From: Bacteroidia bacterium
GTDB taxonomy: Bacteria; Bacteroidota; Bacteroidia; SpSt-205
Assembly: GCA_025060275.1 (NCBI GenBank)
Contig: JANXCJ010000135.1
Coordinates: forward strand, 1 to 5,342
DNA: 5,342 nt
Reading direction: 5' to 3'
The notes below the pieces were generated by a model. It saw only the letters and a list, made by a program, of their open reading frames with translations. It did not search any database and was not told where the DNA came from. The translations under genes were made by a program, and so were the position numbers. Positions 1 through 5,342 of the stretch are shown in pieces; position 1 is the stretch's first letter; every line of letters begins with the position of its first letter.

Positions 1-420
1 CTCATCTATAGCTTTTTGTAATTTTTCTATGATTGGCTGTAAAAGCTCGGCTTTCTTCTTGAGGTAATTTTGCTCTGACTCTTCCTGAAAACGCTTTATT
101 TCCTCATCTAGACGCAGAATCTCTTTACGTTTCTCTTCTTCCTGAGCAGGAGTGAGCTTACCTTGCTGCTTGAGCTCAGTATATTCTTCCACCTTTGTTT
201 GAAGGTAGCTTTGCTTTATGTTGAGCTGCTCCAAGATTTTACGCTCATAGGTACGCAGTTGCTGCTCTACCTGTTGAGCTTCTGGCAAATAGCTTAGGAC
301 TAGCTCTATGTTTGTGTAACCGATGCGTAAAGGTTTAGAAGAGGGCTGAGCTGGGGAAACCTGCGGCTGGGTGCAGGAGACAAGGACTAATAGCCCCATT
401 AAACGCATGTTTGTCTGCAT
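1..420 (-). CDS. Skp/OmpH-family periplasmic chaperone-like lipoprotein (3' end outside window)
   Basis: The frame is open for 140 codons from the ATG at 420 and runs off the left edge without a stop, so the C-terminus is missing. Residues 7-16 are a short hydrophobic stretch ending in L13-V-S-C16, a good lipobox, so the mature protein should be lipid-anchored at C16. A Pro/Ser/Gln linker (17-30) follows, then a strand-like segment LRIGYTNIE (31-39) typical of the OmpH/Skp start. From about residue 46 the protein is charged and Glu/Lys/Gln-rich, as expected for the long helical arms. Known Skp binds unfolded outer-membrane proteins in the periplasm; that role here is inferred from the family. 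Classical Skp is soluble, so the lipobox is notable. ATG 420 was preferred over ATG 408 because a TAnnTTTG element sits 4 bases before it; either keeps the lipobox. No SD is present at usable distance. Confidence 0.82.
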   Translation of the reverse strand, partial: MQTNMRLMGLLVLVSCTQPQVSPAQPSSKPLRIGYTNIELVLSYLPEAQQVEQQLRTYERKILEQLNIKQSYLQTKVEEYTELKQQGKLTPAQEEEKRKEILRLDEEIKRFQEESEQNYLKKKAELLQPIIEKLQKAIDE

Positions 421-424
421 GGCT

Positions 425-432
425 CAAAGGTA
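425..432 (-). promoter_or_regulatory. Candidate -7 promoter element (TACCTTTG) for the Skp-like gene
   Basis: On the minus strand TACCTTTG matches the Bacteroidota -7 consensus TAnnTTTG and ends 4 bases before the ATG at 420. Transcription would begin at or next to the start codon. No clear TTG/TTTG -33 box sits 19-21 bases upstream. A second match, TACTTTTG (471-464 on the minus strand), lies further upstream and could instead give a leader of about 40 bases. Confidence 0.5.
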
Positions 433-487
433 GGGCTATCTGGGGATAAAAAATAAAGAGCTGCAAAAGTAGCCCTCCTTTCACTTT

Positions 488-505
488 GAAAAAGCTGGAA
501 CAGCT
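488..505 (-). terminator. Weak candidate intrinsic terminator after the L25 gene
   Basis: Read on the minus strand, AGCTG (505-501), loop TTC, and CAGCT (497-493) form a perfect 5-bp stem, followed by TTTT at 492-489. It lies 27 bases past the L25 stop and before the Skp-like gene, where a terminator would be expected. The short stem makes this tentative. Confidence 0.35.
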
Positions 506-532
506 ACCTAAGAGATTTCAGAGAGATACTTC

Positions 533-1099
533 TCAAGCCTGTTGAGCTCGCAGTGCTCTCGGAACTTCCACCCGCGCAATTGCCGTATCAGGAGAGGCTA
601 AGATTTGAAGTCCTGGTAGTTGAACATTCCCCACTATGAGAGTCTTGCCTAATTTCAGGGCAGAGATGTCTATAACAAGGGACTCGGGAAGGTCCTTTAC
701 TTTACCTCGCACTTTGAGGCGTCTTGCAAGGGGTACGAGCTTACCTCCCATTTGGACCCCCTCCGCTATGCCAGTTAGCTTCACAGGTAAAGCTATGCTT
801 ATTTCATCCTCTGGTTCACAGGCCATGAAATCTAAGTGCAATACCACATCATAAACAGGATGTAGTTGATACTCACGTAAGATCGCATTGTAGGTCTTCG
901 TGAGGAGGTGGAGTTCAAAAAGATATACATGCGGGGTGAAAACTATTTTCTGCGCTTCACTCTGAGGGATAGAGAAGGTCTCGGAGAGAGAGTTTTTGCC
1001 GTAGAGGGCACAGGGTACCTTTCCCATTCGGCGTAAGCGTCTTGCTTCAGGAGTGCCGTTAGCTTGCCGGGGCTCACCCTTCAGAGAATACACTCGCAT
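533..1099 (-). CDS. rplY: 50S ribosomal protein L25, long CTC/TL5 form
   Basis: This 188-residue protein is a two-domain L25. The N-terminal part (about 1-91) is the 5S-rRNA-binding L25 domain, with the typical LKGE opening (6-9), an Arg-rich helix (R20, R21, R23, R24), the G26-K-V-P-C-A-L-Y-G34 turn, and the block ending HLDF at 88-91. Residues from about 95 to 182 match the beta-rich CTC/TL5 extension absent from the 94-residue E. coli protein. It ends in a short RAQQA and lacks the long acidic tail seen in some homologues. The protein binds 5S rRNA in the central protuberance of the large subunit. The ATG at 1099 is the natural start because it gives the standard N-terminus, yet it lies only 2 bases past the tRNA-Arg 3' end. 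There is no room for a separate promoter or SD, so it is presumably co-transcribed with the tRNA. Confidence 0.95.
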   Translation of the reverse strand: MRVYSLKGEPRQANGTPEARRLRRMGKVPCALYGKNSLSETFSIPQSEAQKIVFTPHVYLFELHLLTKTYNAILREYQLHPVYDVVLHLDFMACEPEDEISIALPVKLTGIAEGVQMGGKLVPLARRLKVRGKVKDLPESLVIDISALKLGKTLIVGNVQLPGLQILASPDTAIARVEVPRALRAQQA

Positions 1100-1101
1100 A
1101 G

Positions 1102-1175
1102 CGCACCCGGGAGGACTCGAACCCCCAACCGCCAGATCCGAAGTCTGGTGCTCTATCCAATTGAGCTACGGGTGC
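1102..1175 (-). tRNA. tRNA-Arg (anticodon TCG)
   Basis: The 74-base minus-strand sequence folds as a complete cloverleaf. The acceptor stem is GCACCCG/CGGGTGC, the D arm GCTC/GAGC, and the anticodon stem CCAGA/TCTGG with loop CTTCGGA. The variable loop is 5 bases and the T arm is GGGGG/CCTCC (one G-T wobble) with loop TTCGAGT. The anticodon TCG (1141-1139) reads CGA, and probably CGG by wobble, so it is an arginine acceptor. The discriminator base is G at 1102. CCA is not encoded: the next bases are CT and then the ATG of the L25 gene. A TAnnTTTG element lies 7 bases upstream. Confidence 0.97.
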
Positions 1176-1182
1176 AGGGGGG

Positions 1183-1190
1183 CAAAGATA
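1183..1190 (-). promoter_or_regulatory. Candidate -7 promoter element (TATCTTTG) for tRNA-Arg and the L25 gene
   Basis: On the minus strand TATCTTTG is an exact TAnnTTTG match 7 bases before the first base of the tRNA, so a very short precursor leader would be removed by RNase P. It is the only visible promoter for the tRNA and for the L25 gene behind it. No clear -33 TTG box is seen. Confidence 0.6.
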
Positions 1191-1207
1191 CACAAAATCC
1201 ATTCCCC

Positions 1208-1215
1208 TATCTTTG
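1208..1215 (+). promoter_or_regulatory. Candidate -7 promoter element (TATCTTTG) for yidC
   Basis: TATCTTTG matches TAnnTTTG and ends 5 bases before the in-frame GTG at 1221, which supports that GTG as both the translation start and, approximately, the transcription start. The expected -33 region falls on the opposing tRNA promoter element, and no TTG box is visible there. Confidence 0.6.
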
Positions 1216-1220
1216 CCTCA

Positions 1221-3002
1221 GTGTCTCAGCAGAGCTGGATAGGAATATTTCTGATTACGCTTCTCATGTTTTTGTGGGTTTTATGGATAGGCTACACATC
1301 TATGCCTTCTGCCACCTCTGACACCCCCCCTAAGACACAGGACACAACCCATTCACGTCTCCCCTTATCTCGCTCTGGCATACTTGTACAGCCAAATAGC
1401 CCTCTTGACTCTGCTGCGAGGGTCGCTCGTTATGGACCTTATGCCCCTTACACACTTGGGAAAGACTCTCTATTCACTGTGGAAACAGCTGTAGCCAAAT
1501 GGACCTTCGGTACGCGGGGAGCCCGTCTGCATAAGCAAGAGCTCAAGCTTTTTTCTACTCCCAAGGGTACACCTGTAACTCTATGGGATAGCACCCAAAG
1601 AGAGTCCTTCACCTTTGCGGAAGGCAGGAATATCCTCTCCTCTGAAGAATTATTTTTTACCCTCATACACGCACCTGATAAGCCTCTGATCCACCTATCA
1701 GACAGTGTGGTTTTCCGAGTTTCCTTTTCTCCAGATACCTTTTTACAAGTCACGTATCGGCTACATCCCTCAGTGTATAGAATAGAGCGAGAGATAAAAT
1801 TTCAAGGCTTAGCAGGGCGCCTTCGCAACCCCTATCTCCTTCATACTATCACCTATCACACACCCCAGACGGAGAGCTCTACCGAATTGGTGAAGCCCTA
1901 TTGCGCTTTATACTACCGCCAAGCAGATGAGGTAGAAATGATCAGCCCTGATGAAGAAGAATCCATCCAGAAGGCTCTTCAAGGAAGAATCCGCTGGGTC
2001 TCTGCCAAAGGACAGTTTTTCTGTGCCCTTTTTCAGGGGGAGCAAGCCTTCTCTGCTGCTAATCTAACCGCCTTTCCCTTCACAAACCTGCCTGCTTATC
2101 AAGTCCAACTGCAACTTCCCCTCACAGGAGAAGTAGCCCGCGAAACTTGGTATCTAGGTCCTACAAGGTACACTCTTCTGCGTTCGTATGATGAAATGTA
2201 CGAAAGGCAACTTGAACTGGGATGGGGATTCATCCGATATATCAACACAGCTTTTATAATTCCCTGCTTTGCCCTCTTGGAAAAGTTCATAGACTCCTAC
2301 GGTATTATCATTTCTATTCTCGCTATTCTTGTCAAGATCGTTCTCTCTCCTCTCACTTGGCGAAGCTACCTCTTAGGCGTGCGCATGCAAGTAGTAAATG
2401 AGCTTCCAGAGGTCAAGGCTCTAGAAGAGAAGTACAAAGACCAACCCGACAAGCTAATGCTGGAGAAAAGCCTGCTATACCGCCAATTAGGCATAAATCC
2501 CCTAAGTGGCTGTGTTCCTCTTCTTTTACAAATCCCCATATTTTTTGCGATGACGAGCTTTTTCCCTAACGCTTTTGAGCTAAGGCAGCAGCGCTTCCTA
2601 TGGGCGAATGATCTTTCTTCATATGATGCCCTCATCAAGTGGGGATTGGAAATCCCTCTAATAGGGGACCATATTAGTCTATTTGCGCTCTTGACTACAC
2701 TCTCTATGGTAGCATATGCACATTTCACCCAGCAAAACCAAACTACGGCTTACCCCGCACTCAAATGGCTTCCTTACCTCACGCCTTTTATTTTCTTCCT
2801 CTTTCTGAATGAATATTCAGCTGCTCTTAGCTGGTACTACTTCGTCCTCAATATGCTGACTATTGTACAGATAGGTGTAATGAAGCGATTTACGAACAAA
2901 GAGAAACTCATTCAAAAACTGCGTGAAATTCAAAGGCGAAAACCCAATAAGGCTGCCTTAGCCCAGCAGCGTGAGCGTCTAAGAAAATGGTTCAAAAAGT
3001 AA
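1221..3002 (+). CDS. yidC: Membrane protein insertase YidC (Oxa1/Alb3 family, long form)
   Basis: YidC inserts and folds inner-membrane proteins, alone or with SecYEG. From GTG 1221 the protein is 593 residues. It has an N-terminal membrane anchor (about 6-25), a large periplasmic beta domain (about 60-320), then the conserved insertase core. That core has hydrophobic helices near 361-381, 430-450, 485-505, 516-529 and 533-554, and the family block GINPLSGCVPLLLQIP starting at 424. The cytoplasmic tail 555-593 is strongly basic (16 Lys/Arg against 3 Glu), consistent with ribosome binding. At the groove position where E. coli has R366, this protein has K372, as I recall for Bacteroidota homologues. 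The frame is open upstream to an ATG at 1053, but that would run through the tRNA and part of the L25 gene. The next ATG, at 1266, would cut into the first helix. GTG 1221 keeps the helix and follows a TAnnTTTG box. No SD is seen. Confidence 0.95.
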   Translation: MSQQSWIGIFLITLLMFLWVLWIGYTSMPSATSDTPPKTQDTTHSRLPLSRSGILVQPNSPLDSAARVARYGPYAPYTLGKDSLFTVETAVAKWTFGTRGARLHKQELKLFSTPKGTPVTLWDSTQRESFTFAEGRNILSSEELFFTLIHAPDKPLIHLSDSVVFRVSFSPDTFLQVTYRLHPSVYRIEREIKFQGLAGRLRNPYLLHTITYHTPQTESSTELVKPYCALYYRQADEVEMISPDEEESIQKALQGRIRWVSAKGQFFCALFQGEQAFSAANLTAFPFTNLPAYQVQLQLPLTGEVARETWYLGPTRYTLLRSYDEMYERQLELGWGFIRYINTAFIIPCFALLEKFIDSYGIIISILAILVKIVLSPLTWRSYLLGVRMQVVNELPEVKALEEKYKDQPDKLMLEKSLLYRQLGINPLSGCVPLLLQIPIFFAMTSFFPNAFELRQQRFLWANDLSSYDALIKWGLEIPLIGDHISLFALLTTLSMVAYAHFTQQNQTTAYPALKWLPYLTPFIFFLFLNEYSAALSWYYFVLNMLTIVQIGVMKRFTNKEKLIQKLREIQRRKPNKAALAQQRERLRKWFKK

Positions 3003-3457
3003 TTCTTTTCCTCTTACTCATAAACCTTGATAAGGCCCAACCTTCTACTTCTAAGGAGTCCTATTACAAAAAAGCACAGATGCATACAAAGGAGCGCGCC
3101 TGGGATAGTGCTTTGTCTCTGTGGCGCATGCTCCTCATAATTGAACGAGATTCCGTGGCTAAAGCACTAATCTATCATCAGTTGGGGTACATAGCTCTTC
3201 ATCGTGGTGATAGTGCGGATGCCTTAAGCCTGTGGGAGAATGCTTTACGCTTTCATCCTACTTACCTCTCGGCTGCTCTAAACTATCAATGGCTACGCCT
3301 TCGCTACCGACCTCCAGCCACTCCCACTATGACCTTGCGCAAGTATTATGACAACTTTCCTCCGCCCTCAGAAAAAGCTCCGCCTCACCTCGGAGGAAAG
3401 GGAGCTATAGTTTTGGAGGTTCCACGTTGGCTCTCTGTAGTCCGTATGAAAGAATAG
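2987..3457 (+). CDS. Small exported TPR-repeat protein, function unknown
   Basis: This 156-residue protein begins with a lysine and a hydrophobic run (residues 5-14), suggesting a signal peptide or membrane anchor; no convincing cleavage site is visible. A canonical 34-residue TPR spans about 60-93, with L66-G67, A79, W83, A86 and P91 at the signature positions. A weaker repeat spans about 23-56 (A42, W46). The C-terminal third has Pro-rich segments (108-112 and around 125-132) and no recognisable domain. TPRs mediate protein-protein contacts, so a scaffold or adaptor role in the envelope is plausible but not shown. The ATG overlaps the last 16 bases of yidC in another frame, which implies co-transcription and probable translational coupling. 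No SD is present. Confidence 0.8.
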   Translation: MVQKVILFLLLINLDKAQPSTSKESYYKKAQMHTKERAWDSALSLWRMLLIIERDSVAKALIYHQLGYIALHRGDSADALSLWENALRFHPTYLSAALNYQWLRLRYRPPATPTMTLRKYYDNFPPPSEKAPPHLGGKGAIVLEVPRWLSVVRMKE

Positions 3458-3459
3458 TT

Positions 3460-3467
3460 TACCTTTG
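3460..3467 (+). promoter_or_regulatory. Candidate -7 promoter element (TACCTTTG) for the Asp-box protein gene
   Basis: TACCTTTG is identical to the element before the Skp-like gene and ends 4 bases before the ATG at 3472. It starts 2 bases after the TPR gene stop, so the promoter body would lie inside the end of that gene. No -33 TTG box is seen at 19-21 bases. Another match, TAGTTTTG (3408-3415), lies further upstream inside the TPR gene. Confidence 0.5.
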
Positions 3468-3471
3468 CTAC

Positions 3472-5342
3472 ATGCGCCGTTTTATAAGCCTACTGGGTGC
3501 CTTTCTCTTCCTTTCCCTTCAGTGGCACCCCCTTCCCTCTCAACTTCGCCAATCTGAGGCATTTTTCCCATGGGAGTATGTAGGACCCTCCAACTTGGGG
3601 CATACTCTTATAGCAGGCGTAAAAATGGGGAATTCAATCTTTGTAGGTTCGCCTTTTGGAGGACTCTTTCGCTCTACTGATGAAGGGAGAAACTGGGAAC
3701 TCGTGCGAGGCTTCTGTCTAAATGACAACATGGAGCCGGTTTATCGTACGCTTTCTGTAACAGCTTTAGCAGCAGAAGGCAACTCTCTTTATGTAGGCAC
3801 AGGTGCTATCCAGCAGTATAATCCAGCAGCTATATCTCTCTCAGCAGTTTCTACCACCAAAGGAGGTGTTGTAGGGGCTTTCGGTCCACCGGGCATGGGG
3901 GTATTCGTATCCACAGATGGAGGGAATACTTTCTCAAACCAGAACGCTACGTGGAAGCTCTCCTATCCTGCTATTTCCTACACAAGAGACTATGAGAATG
4001 TGGGCATTATCAATGTACAGGGTATAAGCATTTCACAAGGAAGAATAGCTATCCTGACACCCGACACGCTTTTCATTTCTACAGATAACTTGGCTACCCT
4101 TCAGGGTACAGGGAGATTAGCTGGAGGCAGAAGGCTACGGAGTGTAGCGTGGGGGGCAGGAAACACCCTCTTTGTTACTACAAATGACTCTCTCTACCGT
4201 TCCATAGATGGGGGGCAGACCTTTACACGCTCCACGGAGATTGTGCTTCCTCCTGGAGCCTCGGGTGTCTCTGGTATAGGAGGAGGAAACGTAGTTGTTT
4301 GCTCAGCACCCTCTGACCCTTCCATTATCTATCTTGCCTCGGCTAAGTCAAATGGAGAACTGGTAGGTGTTTGGGTGAGTTCAGACAATGGAGAGAATTG
4401 GGTTAGGATAGCGAATGCAGAAAATGCTTCTTTTCAAGTGCTGAACGGAATAGGGACTGCAAGCATTGTTTTGAAGGTAGACCCGCAGGACCCTACGCGG
4501 ATTGTGATAGGTGGAAGCCAGCTATGGGAATTCTCCCCCGCAAGAGGCTGGCAAAGATTCAGCCCCACTAATCTTTCTCTGCAAGAGCTACCCACGGTAA
4601 TCCGCGACGTCGTATTTTTAGATGGAGGGGAGCTTCTTGTGATAGGTGATGGCTTTCCTGTTCGTCTTACGCGAGGGGGCACACGGATAGAGGATGCTAG
4701 CCGTGGAATTCAAGCTACTCGTATACTTTCGTTGGCAGTTTCGCCCCTGGGCGATGTGCATGCCTCCGGCCCTTCACCTATTTTGATAACTTCTCACTAT
4801 GTAGATGATCCCCCTGGTCTTTTTCGCATAGTTAATTTACTTACGACGGTATTTGATGCCGTGAGAAATCCAGTTGGTAACGTAGGTGTCAGTTCTATTA
4901 ATCCTGAGGTGGTGTTTTTCTCTTACCAAGATGGCAGGCTGCGTGTGGCAATTGACAGAGGTCAGGGCTACTCTTCCTTTTACGCCGTACCTCATAGAAG
5001 CTCGTGGGACACTGCTCTGATACAGCCTGGTAGTACGGGCAGAGAACCTCCTCCTTGGATAGCCCAAGACAGACCTGAGAAGTATGGCCCGCTCTATCCT
5101 CCTTTCGCACTACTAGAAAAATATGAAAGCCTAGTAAAGACAAGAGAAGGGAAAAGAAGGGGGACAAGCCATCTCTTTATCGCCACTGGTCAGGGAGTAT
5201 GGACCATCACTAACCCTATCAGCACTTCCTTAGATAGTATTGCCCACTGGAATCGTGTCAGCCGAAATATCCCCATTGGGATAAATGCCTCCCATACTTA
5301 CAGTAGTTATGTAAGCCCCTCAAATGCTATTCCAACCGCCTT
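3472..5342 (+). CDS. Secreted Asp-box (BNR-like) repeat beta-propeller protein (3' end outside window)
   Basis: The frame is open for 623 codons from ATG 3472 to the right edge with no stop, so the C-terminus is missing. The first ~23 residues (basic MRR, then a hydrophobic run) look like a signal peptide. WEYVGPSNLG (34-43) resembles the opening of secreted Bacteroidota propeller proteins. Asp-box motifs (S-x-D-x-G-x-x-W/F) occur at 68-75, 147-154, 244-251 and 303-310, with degenerate copies at 203-210 and 493-500. Such motifs sit on turns between propeller blade strands in sialidases, sortilin-type proteins and many uncharacterised surface proteins; they do not show enzyme activity. Many relatives end in a type IX secretion sorting domain, which would lie beyond this window; this is inference. 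Its own promoter element 4 bases before the ATG suggests a transcription unit separate from yidC and the TPR gene. Confidence 0.82.
   Translation, partial: MRRFISLLGAFLFLSLQWHPLPSQLRQSEAFFPWEYVGPSNLGHTLIAGVKMGNSIFVGSPFGGLFRSTDEGRNWELVRGFCLNDNMEPVYRTLSVTALAAEGNSLYVGTGAIQQYNPAAISLSAVSTTKGGVVGAFGPPGMGVFVSTDGGNTFSNQNATWKLSYPAISYTRDYENVGIINVQGISISQGRIAILTPDTLFISTDNLATLQGTGRLAGGRRLRSVAWGAGNTLFVTTNDSLYRSIDGGQTFTRSTEIVLPPGASGVSGIGGGNVVVCSAPSDPSIIYLASAKSNGELVGVWVSSDNGENWVRIANAENASFQVLNGIGTASIVLKVDPQDPTRIVIGGSQLWEFSPARGWQRFSPTNLSLQELPTVIRDVVFLDGGELLVIGDGFPVRLTRGGTRIEDASRGIQATRILSLAVSPLGDVHASGPSPILITSHYVDDPPGLFRIVNLLTTVFDAVRNPVGNVGVSSINPEVVFFSYQDGRLRVAIDRGQGYSSFYAVPHRSSWDTALIQPGSTGREPPPWIAQDRPEKYGPLYPPFALLEKYESLVKTREGKRRGTSHLFIATGQGVWTITNPISTSLDSIAHWNRVSRNIPIGINASHTYSSYVSPSNAIPTA

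Larger units (their letters stand above)
1181..1217. repeat. Perfect 10-bp inverted repeat in the tRNA/yidC divergent promoter region
   Basis: GGCAAAGATA (1181-1190) and TATCTTTGCC (1208-1217) are exact reverse complements separated by 17 bases. Each arm contains one outward-facing TAnnTTTG element plus two further matching bases. The symmetry is therefore mostly explained by two back-to-back promoters, though an operator-like role cannot be excluded. Confidence 0.8.

Noticed and set aside
307..314. TATGTTTG on the plus strand as a further promoter
   Set aside because: It is antisense inside the Skp-like gene with no gene downstream on that strand; treated as a chance match, like TAATTTTG at 65-72.
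473..480. AAGGAGGG on the minus strand, a perfect SD-like sequence
   Set aside because: It is over 50 bases upstream of the ATG at 420 and has no start codon at 5-10 bases, so it cannot serve as that gene's ribosome binding site.
636..854. 72-codon open frame on the plus strand
   Set aside because: It is entirely antisense to the well-supported L25 gene, and its translation shows no family resemblance.
1064..1321. 85-codon plus-strand open frame across the tRNA and yidC start
   Set aside because: It crosses the tRNA antisense and overlaps the YidC N-terminal helix in another frame; nothing supports it as protein-coding.
2334..2336. Lysine instead of the conserved groove arginine in YidC as a possible loss of function
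   Set aside because: The substitution keeps the positive charge and, as I recall, is usual in Bacteroidota YidC, so it is a lineage marker rather than a defect.
2366..2728. 120-codon minus-strand open frame
   Set aside because: It is opposite the conserved YidC insertase core and is a by-product of that coding frame.
3378..3395. CTCCG...CGGAG 5-bp hairpin
   Set aside because: It lies inside the TPR coding region with an 8-base loop and no T tract, so it is not a convincing terminator.
4434..5167. Several minus-strand open frames of 76-89 codons
   Set aside because: They lie opposite the long Asp-box protein frame, which has a signal peptide and repeated motifs; these antisense frames have none.

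Overview
This looks like a chromosomal window from a member of the Bacteroidota or a close relative. Three observations support that. No gene shows a Shine-Dalgarno sequence at a useful distance. Several starts are preceded by TAnnTTTG, the -7 element known from Bacteroidota promoters. YidC carries a lysine where proteobacterial and Gram-positive homologues have the groove arginine. I cannot place it more finely. The content is mostly housekeeping, with no mobile elements, CRISPR or phage genes.

Layout. Left half, minus strand: a tRNA-Arg(TCG) gene (1102-1175), then after only 2 bases the gene for CTC-type ribosomal protein L25 (533-1099), a weak candidate terminator (488-505), and an Skp/OmpH-like lipoprotein gene (420 to beyond the left edge). 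Right half, plus strand: yidC (1221-3002), a small exported TPR protein overlapping it by 16 bases (2987-3457), and a large secreted Asp-box (BNR-like) repeat protein (3472 to beyond the right edge). A 45-bp gap (1176-1220) separates the tRNA from yidC and holds two back-to-back TAnnTTTG elements forming a perfect 10-bp inverted repeat. No stretch of more than 300 bases lacks a gene.

How the parts fit. The left and right halves are divergently transcribed from the 45-bp hub. The left arm supplies translation parts (tRNA, L25), followed by a periplasmic chaperone-like gene that appears to have its own promoter. The right arm supplies the inner-membrane insertase and two exported proteins. Envelope biogenesis and protein export is a loose theme (Skp, YidC, TPR protein, secreted repeat protein).

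The most interesting signal is in the starts. For skp, yidC and the Asp-box gene, TAnnTTTG lies only 4-5 bases before the start codon, which predicts leaderless or nearly leaderless mRNAs. The yidC start would then be a GTG at 1221. The L25 start lies 2 bases beyond the mature tRNA 3' end, so tRNA processing would itself create an almost leaderless L25 message. This comes from sequence inspection only and needs transcription-start data.
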